The notes below the pieces were generated by a model, which saw nothing but the letters and a program-made list of their open reading frames with translations, ran no database searches and was not told the DNA's origin. This document shows positions 18,505 to 27,647 of a DNA stretch of 64,000 nucleotides, piece by piece. The first letter of the stretch is position 1, and each line of letters starts with the position of its first letter. The translations under genes and the position numbers were made by a program. Origin of the DNA: Ruminiclostridium herbifermentans (GTDB lineage Bacteria; Bacillota; Clostridia; Acetivibrionales; DSM-1351); NCBI RefSeq assembly GCF_005473905.2, contig NZ_CP061336.1:1348501-1412500 (forward strand). Reading direction: 5' to 3'.

Positions 18505-20199
18505 TTGCTCGATAATAAAATTGAAGCTAAAGAGATACTAGTTAAGGATTTATTTGACTCTAAGTTTTTATTTAGGGTACCTGAGTATCAAAGACAATTT
18601 TCATGGGAGAATGACAATTTTGATCAATTGTTTGAAGATATAAAGGAGTCATTAGAAAGTGAAGAGGATAATTATTTTTTAGGTAGTGTTATTTTGCAGG
18701 TTAATGAAATAAATCTAGATGGAAGTGGAATATATGATATTGTTGATGGACAGCAAAGGCTAACTACAATAACTATACTTTTAGCAGTTATGAGAGATTT
18801 AACAAATAGTACACAGGCTAAAGCAACATTACAAGAAAAAATATATCAAAAAGAAAATGAATATATGGGAACGAAGGAAGAAGTACGAATACATGTAAGA
18901 GATAGGGAAAAAGATTTTTTTAGAAAGTATGTATTAGAGGAAGAAGGAACGAAGAAGGCTACTATAAAGAATAATTTATCAGAGCCACAACAAAGGATTG
19001 TGACTGCTATAGAGGTGTTTAGAAATAAATTCTATATCGATGGAGCTGTAAATCAAAAATTGTTAAGTAATATGATAAAATATATTCTTAACAATTGTGT
19101 TTTGGTTTATGTAAAAACTGGTAATTTTACATCTGCTTTCAGACTTTTTTCAGTCCTTAATGACAGAGGTATGCCTTTAGCAACAAGTGATTTACTGAAA
19201 AGTGCAAACTTATCTGCAGTTAAAGAAAATAATAGGAAGAGATATCAAATGTCTTGGGAACAGATTGAGGAAGACTTAGGCAGGGATGAATTAGATAAAT
19301 TAATTGGGTTTATAAGGACAATACTTATAAAAGAAAAGCCTAGAAAAAATATTGTGGATGAATATAATCAAATGATTTTTAATGGTATTATGGAACCTGG
19401 AGAAGAATATATACAGTATCTAGATGAAGTTGCGAACATTTATAAAGAGCGGATTCTTAATGCCAATATTGGGATATCTACAAATATTGAAGTTAAATTT
19501 TATAATTTAATTTCAATAATGCGTGATTTCATTCCTTTTTCAGATTGGATGGTAGCTTTTATAAGTTTTGCACTTAAATATCCAGAAGAAAGTAATTTAT
19601 ACAACTTTCTAATAATTCTTGAAAAGTCCTATGTCATTAATTGGATTATAGGAATAACTACAACTAAACGAATAGTAGAAACAAATAGAATACTTCAAGT
19701 CATAGAAAAGAGTAAGAATGCTAAAGAAGTATTTAATGATGATGTTTTTGATTTGAATGATTATAAGAATGAAGTACAAAGATTATTAAACGATAGCCTT
19801 TTTTATAAAATGAAGTTTTGTAAATATATTTTATTAAGGCTAGATTTATATTTGTGTGAAAATAGTAATATAAATAAATGTTATAAAGGTACTGTTAGTG
19901 TAGAACACGTTTTACCTCAAAATCCAAAAGAAGATAGTGAATGGACAAGAACCTTTGATTCTAATTCGAGAAATGAACTTACACATAAATTAGGTAATTT
20001 GGTTCTACTCAGCAGAAAAAAGAATTCTGCTGCTAATAATATTGATTTTAAAGAAAAAATTATAAAATATTATTCAAATGGAATTACTGATTTTGAGATA
20101 ACAAGAGAAATTAAAGATTATTCCATATGGAATCATTCATCAATTCAATCAAGACAAGTAAAACAATTAAATAGAATATTAGATATATATTATAGCTAA
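18505..20199 (+). CDS. DUF262/DUF1524 protein, GmrSD-like modification-dependent nuclease
   Basis: TTG at 18505 is chosen as start because AGGGAG lies eight bases before it; an earlier TTG at 18466 has no such site. The 564-residue product has an N-terminal DUF262 domain (RVPEYQRQFSWEND near 25, YDIVDGQQRLTTI near 78, ParB-like NTPase) and a C-terminal DUF1524 HNH domain (VSVEHVLPQN near 465, HKLGNLVLLSRKKNSAANN near 492). The fused order matches GmrSD type IV restriction enzymes, which cut phage DNA carrying modified bases. It is a single gene without a methyltransferase, as expected for type IV. Its AT-rich surroundings hint at transfer. Confidence 0.85.
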   Translation: MLDNKIEAKEILVKDLFDSKFLFRVPEYQRQFSWENDNFDQLFEDIKESLESEEDNYFLGSVILQVNEINLDGSGIYDIVDGQQRLTTITILLAVMRDLTNSTQAKATLQEKIYQKENEYMGTKEEVRIHVRDREKDFFRKYVLEEEGTKKATIKNNLSEPQQRIVTAIEVFRNKFYIDGAVNQKLLSNMIKYILNNCVLVYVKTGNFTSAFRLFSVLNDRGMPLATSDLLKSANLSAVKENNRKRYQMSWEQIEEDLGRDELDKLIGFIRTILIKEKPRKNIVDEYNQMIFNGIMEPGEEYIQYLDEVANIYKERILNANIGISTNIEVKFYNLISIMRDFIPFSDWMVAFISFALKYPEESNLYNFLIILEKSYVINWIIGITTTKRIVETNRILQVIEKSKNAKEVFNDDVFDLNDYKNEVQRLLNDSLFYKMKFCKYILLRLDLYLCENSNINKCYKGTVSVEHVLPQNPKEDSEWTRTFDSNSRNELTHKLGNLVLLSRKKNSAANNIDFKEKIIKYYSNGITDFEITREIKDYSIWNHSSIQSRQVKQLNRILDIYYS

Positions 20200-20215
20200 T
20201 AGCAAAAGTTTGATA

Positions 20216-20278
20216 CTAGGCAGGCATATTTTGTTTTTTGATACATATAACATAATGAGATAATATATACTTGCCTAG
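20216..20278 (+). terminator. Possible terminator after the DUF262 gene
   Basis: CTAGGCA (20216-20222) pairs with TGCCTAG (20272-20278), and adjacent ATATT/AATAT stretches extend the stem. There is no T-run after it. A second weak hairpin with a long T-run (AGGTGTTAAG with CTTAATGCTT, about 20516-20547) lies before the next gene. Confidence 0.35.
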
Positions 20279-20673
20279 GCCTATCATAATTAAAAATGTT
20301 TAAGGGGATCTTTATAAGAGTAGTAGTGAAATATGTTGGAGTAATGATTTATATAAAAGAAGCTATTGTAAGGATAGAATCGTTGTTAAAGCTAATGAAT
20401 TACATTTTATGAAACACAAAAATTAATTAAAAATAAATCCTTAATGAAGTGTATTTTTTTATAAAACTGAGAAAACAATCAACATAATATGAATTGAATC
20501 AGGATTAGTCAATAAAGGTGTTAAGTTAGTGCTTAATGCTTTTTTTGATTTTATTTAAATACAGTACCGAAAAAGGTAATAACAATTCTGAAATATAAAC
20601 ATCAATGATATAATAAAAAATAAAGTTTAGTCAATTTTACAACCCAAAATAAGCTTGCGGAATGGAGAAATAT

Positions 20674-21693
20674 ATGACAAAACCTATTATTGGAATACCT
20701 ATGGGAGACCCGGCAGGTATCGGCCCTGAAATAATTGTAAAGGCATTAAAAGACGAAAAAATATATGAGACATGTAATCCCCTTGTGATTGGCGATGCTA
20801 ACATAATAAAAAAAGCTGCTCAAATATGTAATGCAGATTCAAAAATGAACATAATTACATCTGCTAAAAAAGGAATTTATAACAAAAATACAATAAACAT
20901 TATTGATTTAAATAACATTGATGTTGAACAATTTGAATACGGCACTGTTCAGGCACAAAATGGACGTGCTGCCTATGAATATATTAAAACAAGTGTTGAA
21001 ATGGCGCTTTCTGATGAAATAACGTCTATTGCAACTACACCAATAAACAAGCCTGCATTAAAGGCTGCTGATGTTGACTTTATTGGGCATACCGAAATAC
21101 TTGCAGGACTTACAAATACAAAGGATCCCCTGACAATGTTTGAAGTGAGAGGAATGCGAGTATTTTTTCTTACCCGGCATGTATCACTAAAGCAAGCATG
21201 TGATATGGTGAGCGTGGAAAGATTACTTGACTACATAGACAGGTGTACTGAAGCCTTAAGAAGTCTCGGTGTAAATGAAGGCACGATGGCTGTGGCAGGA
21301 CTTAATCCTCATAGCGGAGATAATGGCCTGTTTGGAACAGAGGATGATGAAATTATTAAACCTGCTGTATTAGCTGCCAAGGAACAAGGGTATAAAGTAG
21401 AAGGCCCTGTAGGAGCTGACTCAGTATTCCATTTAGCATTAATGGGAAGGTATAATTCTGTACTTTCTCTCTATCATGACCAGGGACACATTGCAACTAA
21501 GACTCTGGATTTTGAAAGAACAATTGCTATTACGCTTGGGCTGCCGTTTTTGAGGACATCTGTAGATCATGGAACTGCATATGATATAGCAGGTAAGGGC
21601 ATTGCTAGTGAGGTAAGCATGGTTGAGGCAATTTTATTGGCTGGAAAATATTCAGAATCATATTCAAGATGGGTAAAGAGAGAAAAAAAATAA
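20674..21693 (+). CDS. PdxA-family 4-phospho-hydroxyacid dehydrogenase
   Basis: ATG at 20674 is preferred: GGAG lies six to eight bases upstream and overlaps the in-frame ATG at 20662. The 339-residue product opens [18 protein letters not shown] and has TTPINKPAL near 115, FIGHTEIL (metal His) near 135, [13 protein letters not shown] near 210 and [11 protein letters not shown] near 270. This is the full set of PdxA metal and substrate motifs. It is either 4-hydroxythreonine-4-phosphate dehydrogenase of the DXP-dependent vitamin B6 route or the PdxA2 type acting on phospho-threonate. No other pdx gene and no kinase is adjacent, so I leave the symbol open. Confidence 0.85.
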   Translation: MTKPIIGIPMGDPAGIGPEIIVKALKDEKIYETCNPLVIGDANIIKKAAQICNADSKMNIITSAKKGIYNKNTINIIDLNNIDVEQFEYGTVQAQNGRAAYEYIKTSVEMALSDEITSIATTPINKPALKAADVDFIGHTEILAGLTNTKDPLTMFEVRGMRVFFLTRHVSLKQACDMVSVERLLDYIDRCTEALRSLGVNEGTMAVAGLNPHSGDNGLFGTEDDEIIKPAVLAAKEQGYKVEGPVGADSVFHLALMGRYNSVLSLYHDQGHIATKTLDFERTIAITLGLPFLRTSVDHGTAYDIAGKGIASEVSMVEAILLAGKYSESYSRWVKREKK

Positions 21694-22145
21694 TATATTA
21701 GTCCGGTATCTTATTGTAATTAAGAACAGTAAACGCAATTTGAACCGCATAGATTATAATGCACGGGAAGTACCATTAAGCAACTTACTGTTGATTATAT
21801 TATTCCTTGTTGTGCAACAATGTCTACATTTTGTTAAAAAAATACAGACAGTAATTAAATTCTTTCGTATATTATTAATATATATGCTTTTTGAGATGTT
21901 ATTTTTTGAATGCTAAAAAATTTGCAGGATTAATAAAAGCATCAGCTAGATAAACATTTTTTAGTAACTACAGCGCTTTTCGGATACATGATATTTACAA
22001 AGTTTTTCTATATTGTGCAGTAAATATGTACGTTTAAATTTGTAGGGTTAAGTAATAAAAAAATAAAAATGCGTGCCTTTGAAAAGCAGAGGTTTTACGC
22101 GAAAAATTCAATATATTTTGCCATAAGTTGGCGTAGGAGGTTAAA
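21694..22145. other. Intergenic region containing a family A fragment
   Basis: At 21768-21820 the sequence GTACCATTAAGCA followed by TGTTGATTATATTATTCCTTG matches the right flank of the full family A copy at 58264-58312. Nothing else identifiable is present; the last 100 bases probably carry the promoter of the AIM24-like gene. Confidence 0.45.
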
Positions 22146-22916
22146 ATGGGAGACGTAATTGATTACAAAATAATCGGGGATGATATGCAGATTGTTGAGA
22201 TTGAATTGGATCCCTCGGAAGGTGTTAGGGCAGAAGCTGGTGCAATGATGTACACTGACCAAAATATAGTGATGCAAACATCAACACAGGGTGGCGCACT
22301 TAAAGGCTTCAAAAGAATGCTTACAGGAGAAAGCTTTTTTATCACTACCTTTTACAATACGGGTACACAAAAAGAGCATGTAGCATTTTCAGCACCTTAT
22401 CCTGGAAAGATAATCCCTATTGATTTAGCCAGTGTTGGTGGAAGCTTTTTGTGTCAAAAGGATGCTTTCCTGTGCTGTGCAAATGGAGTGGAGGTTGAAG
22501 TTGCTTTTACCAGGAAACTGGGTGCAGGCTTCTTTGGAGGAGAAGGATTTATTCTTCAAAAATTAGTTGGTGATGGAATGGCTTTTATTCATGCAGGAGG
22601 TACCATTATTCGAAAAGATCTTATGCCAGGTCAAACTTTGAAGGTTGATACAGGCTGTTTAGTTGCATTTTCACCGACAGTGGATTATGATATTCAGTTT
22701 GTAGGAGGTTTCAAGAATGCATTGTTTGGTGGTGAAGGAGTATTCCTTGCAAAGATGACAGGCCCAGGAACTGTTTATCTACAGAGTTTACCACTAGCAA
22801 GGCTTGCAGACAGGCTGACATCAGCAAGTTCTGTACGCCGTGAACAGCAATCAGGTGTTGGAGGAATTGGCGGAGGAATACTTGGAGGTCTGTTCGGAGG
22901 AGACAATAAATATTAA
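22146..22916 (+). CDS. AIM24/TIGR00266-family protein
   Basis: A 256-residue soluble beta-rich protein: YKIIGDDMQIVEIELDPSEG at the start, AEAGAMMYTD, LKGFKRMLTGESFFITTF near 55, GGTIIRKDLMPGQTLKVDTG near 155 and GGEGVFLAKMTGPGTVYLQS near 205. This is the conserved AIM24 domain, repeated hydrophobic beta strands related to tryptophan RNA-binding attenuation-like folds. The C-terminal tail is glycine-rich (GGILGGLFGGDN). The biochemical role of bacterial members is unknown. AGGAGG lies five bases before the ATG. Confidence 0.88.
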   Translation: MGDVIDYKIIGDDMQIVEIELDPSEGVRAEAGAMMYTDQNIVMQTSTQGGALKGFKRMLTGESFFITTFYNTGTQKEHVAFSAPYPGKIIPIDLASVGGSFLCQKDAFLCCANGVEVEVAFTRKLGAGFFGGEGFILQKLVGDGMAFIHAGGTIIRKDLMPGQTLKVDTGCLVAFSPTVDYDIQFVGGFKNALFGGEGVFLAKMTGPGTVYLQSLPLARLADRLTSASSVRREQQSGVGGIGGGILGGLFGGDNKY

Positions 22917-22931
22917 TGTACTTTTACAAAT

Positions 22932-23150
22932 TAAACAAATATCTTGGAAGTAGCCCATTTAGATAAGTATGTACGGAATTATATGTAATTGAGTACTTTA
23001 AAACTATCTGTATGACTCATTATAAAATTAGCACAACGCCAGTTAAATTAACTAGTTGTGCTAATCTATTTTAAACTGAGTATGCAGGTAAACTATTTAT
23101 TGTTGATTACTTATACGTGAGAGCAACTTAGATAATTTGGTTACTTGAGG
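22932..23150. repeat. Repeat family B, second copy (inverted relative to the first)
   Basis: Contains AACAAATATCTTGG, TAGCCCATTTAGATAAG and TACGGAATTA at the left, and TGCAGGTAAACT with GCAACTTAGATAATTTGG at the right; these match the arms of the copy at 8588-8878. The block from CCCATTTA to AGCACAACG is the reverse complement of the copy at 37055-37160. An internal hairpin (ATTAGCACAAC at 23027-23037 with GTTGTGCTAAT at 23055-23065, then CTATTTT) may terminate the AIM24-like transcript. Confidence 0.6.
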
Positions 23151-23460
23151 TTAATAGAAAGATTCTGAATGTCATAACTTGATATCAGAATCTTTTAATA
23201 TTTTGCGATAATTGTAGAATTTGATATATTATTTTAATTAAAAAAATTATATTTTGCATTAAAGCAATTACAGGATATGCTATAATACTATTTGTTGTGT
23301 TCAACAGCATAAAATAACCTTTGTCAGCTTTGAACCATTGCTGAAATGCGGCTATATAAAATATGATTTTACATTAAAATGCACATAAATATGCAAATTT
23401 GCTTAAGCTGATTTTACACAAGAATAAATTATATATAACAAGTACATAGAGGATTGTGAA

Positions 23461-24210
23461 ATGGAATTAAATAAAAAAGAAATACTGACAGATGAAAACC
23501 AAAGCAAGTACGATTTTATAGATGGAATAAAAAAGAGTATTCCTATTGCTTTAGGATACTTTCCAGTTTCATTTACATTTGGGCTAATGGCTGTAAATGG
23601 CGGGATTCCTGTATGGATTGTAATACTTATTTCAATGACCAACTTGACATCGGCAGGACAATTTGCTGGTACAAACCTAATTATAGCTGGTGCTGGATAT
23701 GTTGAAATAACTGTTACCACATTTGTTATAAATATTAGATACATGCTTATGTCACTATCTCTTTCCCAGAAATTAGTTCGGGGTATATCAAATGCTAAAA
23801 GATGGATTATGTCTTTTGGAATAACAGATGAAACTTTTACTGTGGCTGCCATGCAGAAAAATGATATTACATTTTCTTTTATGGTGGGGCTTGAAATTTT
23901 GCCTTATTTGGGATGGGCGTTAGGAACTGCATCAGGTGCAATTGTCTGTACCTTGCTGCCTGAAACTCTGCAGAATTCGATGGGAATTGCACTTTATGCT
24001 ATGTTTATTGCGTTAGTTATACCAGCGGCTAAAAAATCAAAAGCTGCTCTTTTAGTTACTGCTTGTGCAATTTGTATAAGTTCTCTTATTAAGTGGGTAC
24101 CAATATTCTCTTTTATATCTAGTGGTTGGAGAATAATTATTGCTACAGTGATTGCATGTACTTTAGGAGCGAAAATTTTTCCGATGGAGGATGTAGAAGA
24201 TGACCGCTAA
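23461..24210 (+). CDS. azlC: AzlC-family branched-chain amino acid export subunit
   Basis: A 249-residue membrane protein with about five to six hydrophobic segments. The opening FIDGIKKSIPIALGYFPVSF, then FGLMAVNGG, TSAGQFAGTNLI near 65 and RYMLMSLSLSQKL near 98 are characteristic of AzlC. With AzlD it forms a two-component exporter of branched-chain amino acids and their analogues in the cytoplasmic membrane. An AGAGGA site precedes the ATG. It overlaps azlD by 11 bp, so the pair is coupled. Confidence 0.92.
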   Translation: MELNKKEILTDENQSKYDFIDGIKKSIPIALGYFPVSFTFGLMAVNGGIPVWIVILISMTNLTSAGQFAGTNLIIAGAGYVEITVTTFVINIRYMLMSLSLSQKLVRGISNAKRWIMSFGITDETFTVAAMQKNDITFSFMVGLEILPYLGWALGTASGAIVCTLLPETLQNSMGIALYAMFIALVIPAAKKSKAALLVTACAICISSLIKWVPIFSFISSGWRIIIATVIACTLGAKIFPMEDVEDDR

Positions 24211-24508
24211 AACAATAATAGCAGTGCTTTTAATGGCTATTGTAACATACCTTCCAAGAGTATTGCCTATGGCTATTTTCAAAAATAAAATACAGTCGCG
24301 TTTTCTAACTGCATTTTTGAGCTATGTGCCTTATGCAGTTTTGGGTGCAATGATTTTTCCTGATATATTGTTTTCAACAGGTCATTTAACATCTGCAATT
24401 ATAGGTTTTGCTGTGGCTGTCATCTTGGCGTATTTTGAAAGGGGTCTGTTACAGGTTGCTGTTTGTGCAATAATTGCAGTTTACGTATGTGAATTGCTTG
24501 TTGGATAA
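24200..24508 (+). CDS. azlD: AzlD-family small export subunit
   Basis: A 102-residue protein of three to four membrane segments: AVLLMAIVTYLPRVLPMAIF at the N-terminus, FLTAFLSYVPYAVLGAMIFP in the middle and two further hydrophobic stretches. The sequence and size are those of AzlD, the partner of AzlC encoded directly upstream with overlapping ends. GGAGG sits upstream of the ATG within the end of azlC. Confidence 0.92.
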   Translation: MTAKTIIAVLLMAIVTYLPRVLPMAIFKNKIQSRFLTAFLSYVPYAVLGAMIFPDILFSTGHLTSAIIGFAVAVILAYFERGLLQVAVCAIIAVYVCELLVG

Positions 24509-24642
24509 ATTCTGTAATTATATTATAATAATCAATAAGATTGGAGAAATGACATAAAAATAGATAAGTATGACTAGATTATTAAAAGTTAAAAAATTTT
24601 TACCATTATTATGTGCCTTAAGCGGGTGTGGGAGGATTAAAA

Positions 24643-25935
24643 ATGGATATAAAGCAAATGTGCATAAATGCCAGTGATGCAGCTATTAGAATGGCAGCAT
24701 TGGATACAGAAACAAAGAATAATGCATTAGCAAGAATTGCTTTAGCATTGCTGGAAAATAAGGACAAAATAATAGAAGCTAATAATGCTGATTTAAAAAG
24801 AAGTGAGGAAGAAAAGCTTGCTTCTCCACTATTAAAAAGACTCAAATTTGATGAGAAGAAAATTAATGATGTAGTTGAAGGAATCAAAAGCTTAATAGGA
24901 CTTGTTGACCCAGTTGGAAAGACAATGCTCTCAACAATGCTAGATGATGGACTTGAACTTTACAAGGTTACATGTCCAATCGGAATTATTGGAATTATTT
25001 TTGAATCAAGGCCTGATGCACTTGTACAAATATCTACATTGTGCCTGAAGAGCGGAAATAGTGTCCTATTGAAAGGTGGAAGAGAAGCTAAAGAGACAAA
25101 CAGGGTATTAGCAGATATTATTGAGGAGGCTTCAGTAGCTGCTGGACTGCCAAAGGGATGGATTAACCTTTTAGAGAGCAGGGAAGATGTCAATGAAATG
25201 CTTAAAATGGATAAGTATATTGACCTCATTATTCCAAGAGGTTCAAATGAGTTTGTGCGTTATATAATGGATAATTCAAAAATACCTGTTATGGGACACG
25301 CAGATGGTATATGCCACGTTTATGTTGACAAAGAAGCAGACCTTGATATGGCTATAAAGGTTGCTGTTGATTCAAAAACTCAGTATGTTGCAGTATGCAA
25401 TGCAGCAGAAACCTTATTAGTAAATGAAGCTATTGCTGAGAAATTCCTACCTGCCTTAAAAGCAGAGTTTGATAAAAAAAATGTAGAGATTTTTGGTGAT
25501 GAAGGCACTCAGAAGATAATAGAATCAAAACCAGCAAGTGAAGCTGACTGGGCAACAGAATATTTGGATTATACTATTTCTATTAAGATTGTTGCAGATG
25601 TTGATGAAGCTATTAAGCACATAAATACTTATGGTTCAGGACATACAGATTCTATTATTACTAGCAATAAAGAAAATGCGCTGAAGTTTATGAATCTTGT
25701 TGATTCAGGCAATGTTTTCTGGAATGCTTCCACCAGATTTTGCGATGGCTACAGGTATGGCTTTGGAGCAGAGGTTGGTATTAGTACAAGCAAACTCCAT
25801 GCAAGAGGTCCTGTAGGTCTTGATGGATTAACAAGCTATAAGTATAAACTTATTGGAGACGGACATATTGTTGATGATTATGCTACAAAGAAAAAAAGCT
25901 TTAAGCATATAAAAATTAATAAAAGTATAGAATAA
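24643..25935 (+). CDS. proA: Gamma-glutamyl phosphate reductase
   Basis: Reduces glutamyl-5-phosphate to glutamate-5-semialdehyde in proline synthesis, using NADPH. ATG at 24643 has GGGAGG about eight bases upstream, which excludes the in-frame GTG at 24628 inside that site. The 430-residue product has GIIFESRPDALVQI near 118, LLKGGREAKETNR near 140, LIIPRGSNEFV near 195, the catalytic Cys in YVAVCNAAETLL near 250, and FCDGYRYGFGAEVGISTSK near 365. The length is usual. The kinase gene proB is not next to it. Confidence 0.96.
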   Translation: MDIKQMCINASDAAIRMAALDTETKNNALARIALALLENKDKIIEANNADLKRSEEEKLASPLLKRLKFDEKKINDVVEGIKSLIGLVDPVGKTMLSTMLDDGLELYKVTCPIGIIGIIFESRPDALVQISTLCLKSGNSVLLKGGREAKETNRVLADIIEEASVAAGLPKGWINLLESREDVNEMLKMDKYIDLIIPRGSNEFVRYIMDNSKIPVMGHADGICHVYVDKEADLDMAIKVAVDSKTQYVAVCNAAETLLVNEAIAEKFLPALKAEFDKKNVEIFGDEGTQKIIESKPASEADWATEYLDYTISIKIVADVDEAIKHINTYGSGHTDSIITSNKENALKFMNLVDSGNVFWNASTRFCDGYRYGFGAEVGISTSKLHARGPVGLDGLTSYKYKLIGDGHIVDDYATKKKSFKHIKINKSIE

Positions 25936-25968
25936 GAAAGTGAATAATTAATAAGGAGAAATAAGGTT

Positions 25969-26349
25969 ATGAATATTGAGATAATTTCAACTGACAAAGC
26001 GCCTGCTGCGATAGGTCCATACTCACAAGCTGTAAAGGTGGGCAATACTATTTACACTTCTGGTGCTATACCTATAAATCCTAAAACAGGAGAAGTGGTG
26101 TCAGGTGGTGTGGCAGAACAAGCAGAACAGGCACTTCAGAATTTAAAAGAGGTTTTAATTGGTGCAGGTGCGAGCCTTGACAATGTAGTTAAAACTACAG
26201 TTTTTATTAAAGATATGGGTGATTTTGCTGTAATAAATGAAGTGTATAAAAAATATTTTACAAAGAATTTTCCAGCGAGATCATGTGTCGAGGTAGCAAG
26301 ACTGCCAAAGGATGTATTAATTGAGATTGAATGTGTTGCTGTAGTATAA
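25969..26349 (+). CDS. ridA: RidA/YjgF-family enamine-imine deaminase
   Basis: A 126-residue member of the Rid family. The landmarks are [16 protein letters not shown] near 10, [14 protein letters not shown] near 30, and the C-terminal [19 protein letters not shown] whose arginine binds substrate carboxylate in true RidA. It hydrolyses reactive enamine/imine intermediates of amino acid metabolism in the cytosol. It lies 33 bp after proA with its own AAGGAG site, so it is probably co-transcribed with it. Confidence 0.95.
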   Translation: MNIEIISTDKAPAAIGPYSQAVKVGNTIYTSGAIPINPKTGEVVSGGVAEQAEQALQNLKEVLIGAGASLDNVVKTTVFIKDMGDFAVINEVYKKYFTKNFPARSCVEVARLPKDVLIEIECVAVV

Positions 26350-26381
26350 TTTTGCTTTAAACTCTGAAAAGTAAATCGAAT

Positions 26382-26436
26382 AAAAAATGCCTCTAATTTA
26401 CTGAAGCGTGAAATTCAGTATTAGAGGTATTTTTTA
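26382..26436 (+). terminator. Terminator after proA-ridA
   Basis: AAAAAATGCCTCTAAT pairs with ATTAGAGGTATTTTTT, with further pairing of TTTACTGAA and TTCAGTA inside, and ends in a T-run. Confidence 0.85.
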
Positions 26437-26460
26437 TTAGGGAATATTGCTAAAATAGTA

Positions 26461-26530
26461 CTCTTGTGCAATATATATGACTGGCTCACGAAATTGACGC
26501 TGAAATAAATGCGGTGAAGAACTAGCATTG
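26461..26530 (-). repeat. Repeat family A, 3' half only, reversed
   Basis: Read on the minus strand this stretch contains TAGTTCTTCACCGC, TTATTTCAGCGTCAATTTCG and TATATATTGCAC. These match the 3' half of the full copies at 58197-58256 and 62837-62898. The sharp match in the middle with decayed ends shows a broken copy. It has no coding capacity. Confidence 0.6.
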
Positions 26531-26707
26531 TATATAAGTGTTTATCAGATGATTATTATAAATTATTTGCATTAATTCCATTAAAAAATAAAATTAATTG
26601 ACAATTTACAGTAAAAAGATATAATAGAATCATAAGTAATTATGTACAAAAATTCTAAAAAATAACAAATTGGAGTGTTGTAAATCGATGTAAGGAGGAA
26701 TATTTTT

Positions 26708-27319
26708 ATGACAATGCAAATAAATAATACATACAAGGAGTGTAGTTCATTTACTGGAACAGTTGAAAATTGTGGTGACAAGTCAGTTAATGTTGTTTCA
26801 AAAGAACAATATTTAAACCAACTCTCAAAAAAATTTCCTGATGTTAACTTAATAGAAGGAACATATCGCCAAGGAACGATGTTTGGTCCTAAAGGTCAAT
26901 GTAATATTATGATTTCTCCTGTAATTCTGGGAAAGATGTCAAGAGATCCTGAAGTTGCATCGAAAATTGAACAAATTATCAAAGACATTCCGAGAGAAGA
27001 ACAAATTTTTAGGGCAAAGTGTAGCAGTGCTGGGATGAACGTTGTATCAAGTGGAACTATAATTGATGCAAACGGAGGAGTTTCAGGATATTGCTTTACT
27101 ACAAGAAAAAGCGAAGGAACTTCAGATAATAGAAAAAAAGATAAGACTGAAGCTACTAAAAGTTATAGATTGAATCAGAAGCGGAAAGCGGACGAAGAAT
27201 TGCAAAAAGCAATAAGAAAAAATCTTGAAGAAAAAATCCAAGAACAAAAAGCATTGCAACAATACAATTCATCACAATTATATGTGCCCAATAGCTATAA
27301 ATTTTTTAAACAAGAATAG
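26708..27319 (+). CDS. DUF6033-like protein
   Basis: A 203-residue soluble protein with a Ser/Thr/Asn-rich start, then YLNQLSKKFPDVNLIEGTY near 38, NIMISPVILGKMSRDPEVASKIEQIIKDIP near 68, NVVSSGTIIDANGGVSGYCF near 112 and a charged, coiled-coil-like tail. The PDVN, ISPxxLxKMxxDP and GTxIDANG features match small clostridial proteins annotated DUF6033, whose function is unknown. The assignment is from memory of the family pattern. A strong AAGGAGGAA site precedes the ATG. It lies 118 bp before the peptide precursor gene, but nothing shows that it belongs to that cluster. Confidence 0.65.
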   Translation: MTMQINNTYKECSSFTGTVENCGDKSVNVVSKEQYLNQLSKKFPDVNLIEGTYRQGTMFGPKGQCNIMISPVILGKMSRDPEVASKIEQIIKDIPREEQIFRAKCSSAGMNVVSSGTIIDANGGVSGYCFTTRKSEGTSDNRKKDKTEATKSYRLNQKRKADEELQKAIRKNLEEKIQEQKALQQYNSSQLYVPNSYKFFKQE

Positions 27320-27437
27320 TTTAGTTTCTCTTTAATATGGAGTCCGGGTTCATTTTATGCGAGAAATCTAAATTATACATTTATTAGGAGAGAACTAACT
27401 CTTAAACAAAGGCATGATAAGAAAGGAGGTGCTTGAT

Positions 27438-27647
27438 ATGGCTAATATCAAATTGGGTAAGAAAAATAATTTTGAGAATGGAACATTTATGGCATATGCT
27501 TGTAACTGTAATTGTTTCTGCTATTGCAGTGCATGTAATAACTGCAATACAAAAACACCAACTGCCACAGGATCATATGCATTGAAATTTGCAAATACAA
27601 CCACAAACGATACAAAATCATTTACAGTACCAGCATTGCTTGGATAA
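27438..27647 (+). CDS. Cys-rich RiPP precursor peptide
   Basis: ATG at 27438 follows an ideal AAAGGAGGTG site. The 69-residue peptide has a basic leader (MANIKLGKKNNFENGTFMAY), then seven cysteines at 22, 24, 26, 28, 30, 33 and 36 (spaced CxCxCxCxC, then xxC twice). A 33-residue Thr/Ala/Asn tail without cysteine ends TVPALLG. It lies directly upstream of a radical SAM/SPASM maturase, as in the clostridial CLI_3235/Cys-rich peptide families. Cysteine sulfur-to-carbon crosslinks (sactipeptide or ranthipeptide type) are expected, with acceptors probably in the Thr/Asn-rich tail. The modification, the leader boundary and any activity are inferred. Confidence 0.85.
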   Translation: MANIKLGKKNNFENGTFMAYACNCNCFCYCSACNNCNTKTPTATGSYALKFANTTTNDTKSFTVPALLG

